12,080 nucleotides of DNA from Bacteroidota bacterium (lineage in GTDB: Bacteria > Bacteroidota > Rhodothermia > Rhodothermales > Rubricoccaceae): positions 1 to 12,080 of the forward strand of contig JADFLK010000019.1 of the NCBI GenBank assembly GCA_022564455.1, given 5' to 3'. The notes beneath the pieces are model-generated. The model was not told the origin of the DNA and ran no database searches. It was given only the letters and a program-made list of their open reading frames with translations. Shown piece by piece: positions 1 to 5,636 of the stretch (within the stretch, counting starts at the first letter, position 1; each line of letters starts with the position of its first letter). The translations under genes were made by a program, and so were the position numbers.

Positions 1-333
1 ATTGAAGGCGATCTCGACTCCGCAGGCACCATACGCAAGGCCGTGCAGACCGCCGAACGTTTGCTCGTGGCCATCGTTGTAAAACCTGCCGCGTGGCACA
101 GTTTCGGTCTTTCGGATGAGCAGCGGGCGTTCGTCCAGGATCTCATCCACCAAAAACCTGCTGTGCTGGCGGCGCTGGGCAGCCCGCGCGGCCTCGATGG
201 TTTCGCGGGCGCCGAAGCTCAACTCTGTACGTATTCCGACGTGCCTGCCTCCAGGTGGGCCCTGATGGAATTCCTTGCCTCTGCCACCACCGGAAATCCC
301 CTGAAGACATGGCGATCACGCATTCCGAAATGA
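1..333 (+). CDS. Glycoside hydrolase family 3 protein, C-terminal fragment (partial, 5' end outside window)
   Basis: The reading frame is open from base 1 to a TGA at 331-333, so only about the last 110 residues of the protein are visible. The sequence RLLVAIVVKPAAWHSFGLSD, followed by a strand-helix-strand run ending in AALGSPRGLDGFAGAEAQLC and TYSDVPAS, resembles the C-terminal alpha/beta sandwich domain of GH3 enzymes, especially beta-N-acetylhexosaminidases of the NagZ type, where a similar V-x-GSP-x-x-L, C/A-Y-x-D-x-P-A-S pattern occurs. Such enzymes remove N-acetylglucosamine from peptidoglycan fragments or glycans. The catalytic domain lies upstream and cannot be seen, so activity and substrate are not supported here. 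A GTG at 43 is an internal codon and not the start. The 3' end overlaps the next gene by 25 bp, which suggests one transcript. Confidence 0.62.
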   Translation: MEGDLDSAGTIRKAVQTAERLLVAIVVKPAAWHSFGLSDEQRAFVQDLIHQKPAVLAALGSPRGLDGFAGAEAQLCTYSDVPASRWALMEFLASATTGNPLKTWRSRIPK

Positions 334-917
334 TGCCGCTGGGCACCGAAGCTCCCGCTTTCGAGCTCCCCATGGCGAATCCATCTGTAGATGACGTCCG
401 CGAAGCGCCATTCCGCTCGTTGGCTGATTACCCGGACGCCGGGGCATTCGTCGTCGTATTTACATGCAACCACTGCCCGTACGTGATTGCCGTGGAGGAT
501 CGAATGATTGCCCTGGCGCGCGATTTCGAGCCACGTGGCGTCCAGTTCCTGGCCATCTGCTCGAACAACGCCGAGACCCACCCGGCCGATTCGTTCGAGA
601 ACATGACCATTCGGGCGGAGGAGAAATCCTACCCGTTCCCGTACCTGCACGATGAGTCGCAGGAGGTGGCGAGATCCTACGCTGCTGCCTGCACGCCTGA
701 TTTCTACTTGTTCGGCGGCGACCGCCGCCTCGTCTATCGAGGTCGGCTGGACGACGGTACGCCAGGCAGAGAACCCACAACCACCGACCTCCGTGACGCC
801 CTGAACGAGTTCCTGGAATCCGACGCCATCACGATGAAGCAAATCCCGTCGATGGGCTGCAACATCAAGTGGAGGGACGCGGAGTACCACACCGTTTCCG
901 TCGCCGAGAACCAGTAG
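309..917 (+). CDS. Thioredoxin-fold protein of the AhpC/TSA (peroxiredoxin-like) family
   Basis: The product is 202 residues. It opens with PLGTEAPAFELP (about residues 10-21), the usual N-terminal strand of AhpC/TSA and TlpA-like proteins, followed by VVVFTCNHCPYV (48-59) with a CxxC pair, C53 and C56. A cis-proline candidate is P130 in ACTPDFYLF, and a conserved-looking SMGCNIKW motif lies near the C terminus (181-188). Related proteins are annotated as thioredoxin family or redoxin domain proteins and are presumed thiol-disulfide oxidoreductases; their substrate is not known. There is no signal peptide, so it is probably cytoplasmic. ATG 309 was chosen because MAITHSEMMPLGTEAPAF matches the usual start of this family. 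ATG 330 overlaps the upstream stop as ATGA and is an alternative. The overlap with the GH3 gene suggests cotranscription. Confidence 0.85.
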   Translation: MAITHSEMMPLGTEAPAFELPMANPSVDDVREAPFRSLADYPDAGAFVVVFTCNHCPYVIAVEDRMIALARDFEPRGVQFLAICSNNAETHPADSFENMTIRAEEKSYPFPYLHDESQEVARSYAAACTPDFYLFGGDRRLVYRGRLDDGTPGREPTTTDLRDALNEFLESDAITMKQIPSMGCNIKWRDAEYHTVSVAENQ

Positions 918-943
918 CCTCAAGTTTTGGACGTGTCCTCGTC

Positions 944-1153
944 ATGAAACGACCTCTCCACCAGCTCGTTTTACCGTTTGGGCTCGTTCTCGCCGCCGCA
1001 ACGTTCGCGTACTGGACGGTGCTTGGCTACCTCCGATTCAATTCATGGACGCCCGAAGGACTCTTCCGTGCCGTATTTGTACTCGGAGCCGTCCTGTTGC
1101 TCTCCGCCGTCCTCCGCCTTGTGCGCTGGATGACCGAACGAAGCGACATCTGA
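944..1153 (+). CDS. Small two-helix membrane protein, unknown function
   Basis: This is a 69-residue product starting MKRPLHQLVLPFG, 26 bp after the thioredoxin-fold gene and on the same strand. Two hydrophobic stretches (about residues 8-29 and 39-61) are separated by a short polar loop RFNSWTPEG, and the ends are charged (KR at the start, RWMTERSDI at the finish). This fits a small inner-membrane protein with both ends on the same, probably cytoplasmic, side. I recognise no family. The frame is open further upstream into the previous gene, but the ATG at 944 gives a sensible membrane protein start and avoids overlap. It is probably the last gene of the GH3 and thioredoxin-fold transcript. 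Confidence 0.6.
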   Translation: MKRPLHQLVLPFGLVLAAATFAYWTVLGYLRFNSWTPEGLFRAVFVLGAVLLLSAVLRLVRWMTERSDI

Positions 1154-1203
1154 GCCTCCCTTTTGCGTGCCGCCCGTTGTAGCTTTCGCCAGATAGTTCT
1201 TTT

Positions 1204-1388
1204 ATGAGCCTGTCGAACTCAGGATGATTCTGCTGCGACGGCTGTAAATCGGCACATTTCTCCGCTCTTTTTCGTCACGTAGCACCACTATGCGCCTCAA
1301 AAGACCAGAGAAATGCTCTCGATTTCCCGCTCGCCTCGCTACAGCCTGCCCCGCCTTGGCGGGGAACCCCTGAGTCCGAGAGACTCCT
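1204..1388 (+). mobile_element. Repeat element A: degenerate TIR-bounded intergenic repeat (copy 1 of 2)
   Basis: This element fills the gap between the small membrane protein and phenylalanine hydroxylase. Its left end (1204-1223, ATGAGCCTGTCGAACTCAGG) and right end (1369-1388, reverse complement AGGAGTCTCTCGGACTCAGG) match at 16 of 20 positions. The same sequence runs, on the opposite strand, through element B at 6916-7080: for example GATGATTCT near the left end and CCACTATGCGCCTCAAAA at 1285-1302 are shared, with substitutions between. It carries no convincing open frame. Size, inverted ends and a second copy point to a non-autonomous transposon remnant (MITE-like). No target duplication is visible. 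A 21-base palindrome-containing segment near 1343-1363 is present here but absent from B. Confidence 0.72.
1349..1364. repeat. GC-rich hairpin inserted within element A
   Basis: CCCCGCC and GGCGGGG pair around TT. It belongs to a segment of about 21 bases (near 1343-1363) that has no counterpart in element B, where the flanking sequence TCGCCTCG runs almost directly into GAACCCC. It could be a small mobile palindrome, or B may have lost it. Confidence 0.65.
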
Positions 1389-1409
1389 GCAATCATTAAA
1401 CCCTTCCCC

Positions 1410-2252
1410 ATGACTGATCCATCGATTTCTACCCCTGAAGTGGGCGAGGACGCGCCGCTTTCTGCGTACGAAAAACCTGGAGTCGCGGACATCGATCCAA
1501 GGTGCATACCCCAAAACCTGGATGGCTCGCCTCCCGCCGGCGACGAGATTGTGACGCCGGAGTACTCGGACGAGGACAACGCTAACTGGACTTTCCTCTT
1601 CAACCGACAGATGAGCATGTTGCCGGGCCGCGCGGGCGCAGCGTTCATGACAGGCGTTGAGACCCTCGGAATGACTCCTGATGGCATCCCGGCGCTTCCC
1701 GGCCTTTCGCGGCATATGAAGCAGGCCACCGGATGGCAGATTGCGCGCATCCCCGGCCTGCTGCACGAGCGCGATTTCTTTGGTCTTCTCGCGAAGCGGT
1801 TATTCCCCAGCACGGATTACATCCGCGGAAAGGAAGAACTCGACTATACACCGGCGCCGGACTGTTTCCACGACATGTTTGGGCACATGCCGATGCTAAC
1901 CCAGCCCGCCTATGCAGATTTCTACCACATGTTCGGGAAGGCTGCGCTGGACGCAAAGGGGCAGGACCGCGTGAGTCTGGAGCGACTGCATTGGTTCACC
2001 GTCGAGTTCGGATTAATCCAGCAGGAGGAAGGGATGCGCATTTTCGGAGCCGGCGTGCTCTCGTCGAAGGAAGAAGTTCAGCACGCACTCTCCGGTAAGG
2101 TGGAGAAGAAGCCGTTTGACATTGACGCCATCATTAACCAGGACTACGAAGTGTGGCACCTCCAGCCCGTTCTGTTCGTGCTCGATTCGTTCGAGCAATT
2201 GGTTGATGGATTTAAGAACTGGGCCGTCGGTCGGGGATTGCTTCCTGGCTGA
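1410..2252 (+). CDS. phhA: Phenylalanine 4-monooxygenase (pterin-dependent)
   Basis: The product is 280 residues and converts L-phenylalanine to L-tyrosine using O2, tetrahydropterin and non-haem iron. The iron-binding facial triad is visible: CFHDMFGHMPML gives H154 and H159, and HWFTVEFGL gives E199. The 45-residue spacing from the first His to Glu equals that of the human enzyme (H285, E330). YTPAPDCFHD just before the triad and RIFGAGVLSS after it are also typical. There is no ACT regulatory domain, as in other bacterial PAHs; the first 45 residues are acidic and probably flexible. The ATG has no clear Shine-Dalgarno; the sequence just before it is CCTTCCCC. The gene stands alone, downstream of repeat A and upstream of an intrinsic terminator. 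No pterin carbinolamine dehydratase is adjacent. The role could be tyrosine synthesis or phenylalanine breakdown. Confidence 0.95.
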   Translation: MTDPSISTPEVGEDAPLSAYEKPGVADIDPRCIPQNLDGSPPAGDEIVTPEYSDEDNANWTFLFNRQMSMLPGRAGAAFMTGVETLGMTPDGIPALPGLSRHMKQATGWQIARIPGLLHERDFFGLLAKRLFPSTDYIRGKEELDYTPAPDCFHDMFGHMPMLTQPAYADFYHMFGKAALDAKGQDRVSLERLHWFTVEFGLIQQEEGMRIFGAGVLSSKEEVQHALSGKVEKKPFDIDAIINQDYEVWHLQPVLFVLDSFEQLVDGFKNWAVGRGLLPG

Positions 2253-2275
2253 TTGAGGCTTATAATCCATCGTAT

Positions 2276-2311
2276 CCGCTCGGTAGCCTATGCTATCGGG
2301 CGGTCTTTTTT
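2276..2311 (+). terminator. Rho-independent terminator downstream of phhA
   Basis: A 12-bp stem, CCGCTCGGTAGC (2276-2287) paired with GCTATCGGGCGG (2292-2303) with two G-U wobbles, closes a four-base loop CTAT. It is followed by TC and a run of six T at 2306-2311. It starts 23 bases after the phhA stop codon. This is a standard intrinsic terminator structure and isolates phhA from the acylphosphatase gene. Confidence 0.85.
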
Positions 2312-2425
2312 GAAGGCACGGGTACTACGAACGCCTCTTTTGCTTTTTTTCCACCGTATCACAATACGACTTGCACGCAAGCAGCGTGTTCAATACACTC
2401 CAGCTTGCTCCATCACCCAGTATTC

Positions 2426-2752
2426 ATGTCTACTTCCGCAACGTCCGATCCAGCTACCGACTCGGCAACCGATCAACTTGAGCGTGTGGTGATCGAGATT
2501 GCCGGCCACGTCCAGGCGGTTGGCTTTCGGTATTACGCATGCGTGGCTGCGCGAAAGCACAGCGTAGTGGGATGGGTGCGCAACGACACCGAGGGCACGG
2601 TATCTGTGATGGCTGAGGGTGTGCGTGAGCGTTTGGAGGCCTTTGTTGAAGTACTGAGCAAAGGTCCCGCCGCAGCTGATGTGGAAGAAGTGGACGTTCG
2701 CTGGGAGTCCGCCTCAGGCCGTTTCAGCAGGTTTACTGTTGAGCAGTACTAG
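2426..2752 (+). CDS. acyP: Acylphosphatase
   Basis: The product is 108 residues. After a polar, low-complexity N-terminal stretch of about 17 residues comes the full acylphosphatase domain: IEIAGHVQAVGFRYYACVAA contains the phosphate-binding GxVQxVGFR loop with catalytic R35, and VVGWVRNDTEGTVSV contains the second catalytic residue N53. The family hydrolyses carboxyl-phosphate bonds such as those of acetyl phosphate or 1,3-bisphosphoglycerate; the physiological substrate in bacteria is unclear. ATG 2426 is preferred over an in-frame TTG at 2405 that adds only seven residues. The gene has its own upstream region of about 110 bases after the phhA terminator and ends 21 bases from the convergent dehydrogenase gene. 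Confidence 0.93.
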   Translation: MSTSATSDPATDSATDQLERVVIEIAGHVQAVGFRYYACVAARKHSVVGWVRNDTEGTVSVMAEGVRERLEAFVEVLSKGPAAADVEEVDVRWESASGRFSRFTVEQY

Positions 2753-2773
2753 GATTCGCGGCGAGGGGAGAGG

Positions 2774-3559
2774 TTACTTTTCCGCGCCCTTCATGTACCG
2801 CTCGCTGATTGCCATGGTGAGTTTGCGGGGCACAAACCGTGACGAGAGCGCCTGAACGCGGTTGTAGGCGCCGCTGATTGCCGTGCGTTTGTTGTGGCTG
2901 AGGGCATCCAATCCGAGTGCTGCAACCTTTTCGGCTGTTTCCACGGGTCCGCCAACAACCTTCTCCATGTCGGCAGCCGTTGCGAAGCCCGTCTCCGTGG
3001 GGCCGGGCGAGAGGCACGAAACGTGGACGCCGGTTCCCTTGAGTTCGGCGTGGAGGGCCTCGGAGAACGACAGCACGAAGGCCTTGGTGGCAGCGTAAAC
3101 GCTGAAATACGGGATGGGCATGAAGCCCGCAACACTGGCCACGTTCAGCACGCCGCCGGAGCCGCGCTCGATCATGCCCGGGAGGCAGAGGCGCGTCAGG
3201 GACGTTAGCGAGGCCGCGTTGAGCGTGATCATCTGCTCGTAGGCTTCTACCGGGAAGTTGACGAACGCACCCCCTTTCCCGAAACCGGCGTTGTTGATGA
3301 GCACGTCTACCCGATGCCCCGCTCCGGCGATGTTGTCGTACAACTTCTGTGCAGAACCGTTGTGGCTGAGGTCGTGGGCGAACACGTCCGCACGTGAGCC
3401 TTGCTCACGGCACTCCTCAGCCAGTGCATTCAGTTTGTCCTCCGACCGCGCGACGAGAATCAGATGCGAACCAACCGGCGCCAATTGGCGGGCCATGGCT
3501 TCGCCGATACCGCTGGAGGCACCGGTAATCAGAATGGATCGGTCGCGGAAGAAGTCCAT
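2774..3559 (-). CDS. Short-chain dehydrogenase/reductase (classical SDR, DltE/YdfG-like)
   Basis: The product is 261 residues, the usual length for a classical SDR. Visible motifs: NAD(P)-binding TGASSGIG (12-19), D63 after the third strand, NNAG (89-92), N114, catalytic S142, and YxxxK with Y155 and K159; SPGPTETG (184-191) follows. The Arg at 38 in VARSEDKL suggests NADPH preference. After the Rossmann core, AISGAYNRVQALSSRFVPRK may form a short helical tail, as in DltE-type SDRs, often of unknown substrate. There is no signal peptide. The gene is convergent with acylphosphatase and divergent from prmC, with a MITE-like element beginning only 11 bases before its start codon. Substrate cannot be told from sequence alone. 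Confidence 0.9.
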   Translation of the reverse strand: MDFFRDRSILITGASSGIGEAMARQLAPVGSHLILVARSEDKLNALAEECREQGSRADVFAHDLSHNGSAQKLYDNIAGAGHRVDVLINNAGFGKGGAFVNFPVEAYEQMITLNAASLTSLTRLCLPGMIERGSGGVLNVASVAGFMPIPYFSVYAATKAFVLSFSEALHAELKGTGVHVSCLSPGPTETGFATAADMEKVVGGPVETAEKVAALGLDALSHNKRTAISGAYNRVQALSSRFVPRKLTMAISERYMKGAEK

Positions 3560-3570
3560 TGTGGCCTATG

Positions 3571-3715
3571 AGGCTGTTGAAATACGTCATCCTGCCTTCC
3601 CGCCATGCGGCGGGACTCTCGGCCGATCCCTTTGTTGCCCCGCAGTACTGCGGGGCGCCTTGATCTCAACCGAGATGCGCTCGTTTCGGCGACAGAGCAC
3701 GTATTTCAACAGCCT
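3571..3715. mobile_element. Element C: MITE-like element with perfect 17-bp TIRs and a target duplication
   Basis: The left end AGGCTGTTGAAATACGT (3571-3587) and right end ACGTATTTCAACAGCCT (3699-3715) are exact reverse complements. They are flanked by the direct repeat CCTATG at 3565-3570 and 3716-3721. The ends can also be read as 18-bp TIRs with a 4-bp duplication CTAT, because the last base is ambiguous. The 145-base unit has no credible gene. Inside are a hairpin CCCGCC-ATGC-GGCGGG (3599-3614) and a perfect 20-base palindrome (3637-3656). It lies between divergent SDR and prmC genes. Intact ends and duplication indicate recent movement by a transposase encoded elsewhere. Removing it restores a site reading GGCCTATGATG. 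Confidence 0.85.
3637..3656. repeat. Perfect 20-base palindrome inside element C
   Basis: GCCCCGCAGTACTGCGGGGC equals its own reverse complement. As RNA or single-stranded DNA it would form a strong GC hairpin. It resembles, without matching, the CCCCGCC-TT-GGCGGGG hairpin in element A at 1349-1364. No T-run follows, so it is not a canonical terminator. Confidence 0.8.
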
Positions 3716-3813
3716 CCTATGATGTTGGGGTGGGGTTGCGGATATTGAACCCCAGAACCATGCGATGCCAAGTAGCGGCCCCGTTTTCATCAACAATCGG
3801 CACGACCCGGCAC

Positions 3814-4674
3814 ATGACGCGCAACGCTTTACTTGAGTCCTTCGTCGCCCGGCTGGAAGACGCGCACATCGAAGACGCCCGGCGAAACGCCGAATGGATT
3901 ATTGAAAATGTTCTCGGCCTCTCGAAAGCGGCCCTCTACGCCCACGCCGACGTATCGGTAACGGGGCCTGAGCGTGAGCGCGGGGAAGACCTCCTCCTTC
4001 GCCGCCTTCGCCGCGAACCCATCCAGTACGTATTGGAGCAGGCGGATTTTTTGGGGTTTAGCCTTCGTGTGACTCCCGCCGTTTTTATTCCGCGCCCGGA
4101 AACTGAAGAGGTGGTGGAAGAGGCACTACGCAGGATGGAAGAGTTGGAAGCTCCGTGGGTGCTGGATGTGGGTACAGGCAGCGGCGCTATCGCGCTGGCC
4201 ATCAAATACAAGCGGCCAGATGCTGAAGTGTTCGCGTGCGACATCTCGGAGGCTGCATTGGCCGTTGCAGCCGAGAACGCAGAGCGTCTCAAACTGGAGG
4301 TTTCCTTTATTCACGCAGATGCACTCGATCCGATGTTTGCCCACGAAGTGTCGCCCGTGTTCGATGTGGTCGTCTCCAACCCACCCTACATCCCCGACGG
4401 GGAGCGAGAAAACCTTCAGCCCGAAGTGCGGGCTTATGAGCCTGGCGTGGCCCTGTTCGTCCCCGATGACGATCCGCTCCGCTTCTACCGGTCGTTTGCC
4501 GGGCACGCACCCTTCCTCCTGAAACCGGGCGGATGGTTCGTGGTTGAGACGCACGAAGAGCACAGCGAAGACGTACGTAGCCTGTTTGCTGACGCCGAGC
4601 TGCACGACGTAGCGCTCAGGAACGACCTTGCTGGGCGGCCTCGTATTGTTTCCGCCCGTTATCAAGCCAACTAA
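3814..4674 (+). CDS. prmC: Peptide chain release factor N5-glutamine methyltransferase
   Basis: The product is 286 residues and methylates the glutamine of the GGQ motif in release factors RF1 and RF2, using S-adenosylmethionine, which improves translation termination. The N-terminal helical domain (about 1-75) begins MTRNALLESFVARLEDAHIE and contains DARRNAEWIIENVLGL, typical of PrmC. Next come FIPRPETEEVVE (91-102), SAM motif I VLDVGTGSGAIALA (116-129), ACDISEAAL (141-149) and the catalytic SNPPYIP (188-194). The C-terminal LLKPGGWFVVETHE is also characteristic. ATG 3814 matches the family start; the frame is open further upstream (GTG 3730, ATG 3760) but those residues do not fit. The gene is divergent from the SDR gene with element C between them, and a 144-residue gene follows after 12 bases. 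Confidence 0.95.
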   Translation: MTRNALLESFVARLEDAHIEDARRNAEWIIENVLGLSKAALYAHADVSVTGPERERGEDLLLRRLRREPIQYVLEQADFLGFSLRVTPAVFIPRPETEEVVEEALRRMEELEAPWVLDVGTGSGAIALAIKYKRPDAEVFACDISEAALAVAAENAERLKLEVSFIHADALDPMFAHEVSPVFDVVVSNPPYIPDGERENLQPEVRAYEPGVALFVPDDDPLRFYRSFAGHAPFLLKPGGWFVVETHEEHSEDVRSLFADAELHDVALRNDLAGRPRIVSARYQAN

Positions 4675-4686
4675 CCAACACGCCCG

Positions 4687-5121
4687 ATGCTTCGTATCGA
4701 CCGCGCACATGTGCCGCAAGGGCTCATTCGCAGCGCGAAAATGCACACCCTCATCCTGAACGACGACGGGCTCTACTTCCTGCATATAGGGCCTGCGCCG
4801 GGAATGGCAGTGCGGACAAAGAGCAGCTTCGAGCAGGGCGCCGTAAACTTTGCGCTCAACCGCGTAGAGCGGAAGGTGAAGGAGGGTGAAGAACGCCTCG
4901 CGGCAGCTTCTATCGACGAGTGGGCGAAGGGGAAGCGCAGTGCGTTCTTTGCCGCGGAAGCTGTGGAAAGTGCCAAAGTAGACACCAACTATGCGGGTGA
5001 TCCACGCCTCACTATCCGCGCAGAAGGAATGAAGTGGAAGTTTATCATCCCAGATCCGGCAGTCGATACTGCGAAGGAACTTGCTTCCAGGTTGACTCCG
5101 ACAGGCTCCTATCCGCCCTAG
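4687..5121 (+). CDS. Conserved-looking hypothetical protein, unknown function
   Basis: The product is 144 residues, starting at an ATG 12 bases after the prmC stop, so the two are probably cotranscribed. No signal peptide or membrane segment is visible. Strand-like stretches (MHTLILNDDGLYFLHIGP; DPRLTIRAEGMKWKFIIPD) surround a charged helical middle (VERKVKEGEERLAAASIDEW), and the C-terminal part PAVDTAKELASRL reads as a final amphipathic helix. That order, several strands then a capping helix, loosely resembles bacterial PH-like domains, but I cannot assign a family. The last residues, PTGSYPP, are encoded by a stretch matching the terminus of repeats A/B (5097-5111), and the TAG shares bases with the stop of the convergent thioredoxin gene. 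The true C terminus may have been altered. Confidence 0.65.
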   Translation: MLRIDRAHVPQGLIRSAKMHTLILNDDGLYFLHIGPAPGMAVRTKSSFEQGAVNFALNRVERKVKEGEERLAAASIDEWAKGKRSAFFAAEAVESAKVDTNYAGDPRLTIRAEGMKWKFIIPDPAVDTAKELASRLTPTGSYPP

Positions 5122-5636
5122 CCCTCGCTGGCCTCGATCATCTCCGCATAGTCTGGGAATTCCATCATTTCGAAGGCGCGCTCCCGCACGTACCGGAGCA
5201 CGAGGATGAATCGCTCGGGGGGAATGTAGCTGGGCACATGCGTCATGTAGCTGCCGTCCGAATCCATAAAGATCGTAGTGGGCGTGCTGCGGACGCCGAG
5301 GGCTTCGCCGAGCTCGCTCATAGGAACCTGTCCACCGAAGAAGTTGATCGATTCCGGACTCTCTATATCCAGCCGCGTGACCTCGAAGTGTTCTGCGAGG
5401 TACGCCTGAACCGCGTCGTCGGTGTAGGTGGTGGCGTCAAGCTCACGGCACCATCCGCACCACGTTGCATAGGCGTGGATGAGCACGATGTCGCCGTCGT
5501 CTTGGGCTGACGCTACGGCATCCTCCATCGGAAGCCAGTTCGGGCTGTCTTCGGGGTAGTCCGCCGCCGTCTGAGCAACCGCGGGAACGGCAGCCAGAAA
5601 GAGAAGCACTGCGAGTGCGGCACTGAATCGAGTCAT
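5118..5636 (-). CDS. Exported thioredoxin-like protein (periplasmic)
   Basis: The product is 172 residues. It has a signal peptide, MTRFSAALAVLLFLAAVPAV with likely cleavage after AVA (about residue 21), so it acts outside the cytoplasm. A thioredoxin fold follows: IVLIHAYATWCGWCREL holds the redox pair C60 and C63 (CGWC), and GVRSTPTTIFMDSDG holds the cis-proline P119 and the following strand. CGWC with a short fold is typical of thioredoxin_7/SoxW/DsbD-C-like proteins that reduce or shuffle disulfides of envelope proteins. Its start overlaps the glycosyltransferase stop as ATGA (5633-5636), implying translational coupling. Its stop overlaps that of the convergent gene. The redox partner is not in the window. 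Confidence 0.9.
   Translation of the reverse strand: MTRFSAALAVLLFLAAVPAVAQTAADYPEDSPNWLPMEDAVASAQDDGDIVLIHAYATWCGWCRELDATTYTDDAVQAYLAEHFEVTRLDIESPESINFFGGQVPMSELGEALGVRSTPTTIFMDSDGSYMTHVPSYIPPERFILVLRYVRERAFEMMEFPDYAEMIEASEG

Noticed and set aside
279..333. Possible frameshift at the end of the GH3 fragment, because the last residues look basic and atypical
   Set aside because: The ATTGNPLKTWR ending fits the usual TGxLPxxxR-like C-terminal pattern, and the other frames give no better continuation.
219..923. Long open frame (234 codons) on the minus strand opposite the AhpC/TSA-like gene
   Set aside because: It is antisense to a gene with clear family motifs, has no recognisable domain, and is a normal by-product of GC-rich codon use.
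1202..1813. Minus-strand open frame of 203 codons running from element A into phhA
   Set aside because: It is antisense to the phhA N-terminal half and extends through the repeat; no domain is visible.
2371..2397. TTGCAC plus AATACA as an acylphosphatase promoter
   Set aside because: The spacer is only 15 bases and the second box is a poor match; not separable from chance.
3587..3796. Small minus-strand open frame (69 codons) across element C
   Set aside because: It is formed by the MITE interior and its right TIR, and contains no recognisable protein feature.
4126..4785. Open frame of 219 codons on the minus strand opposite prmC
   Set aside because: The plus strand holds a full PrmC with SAM and NPPY motifs; the antisense product shows no domain or sensible start.
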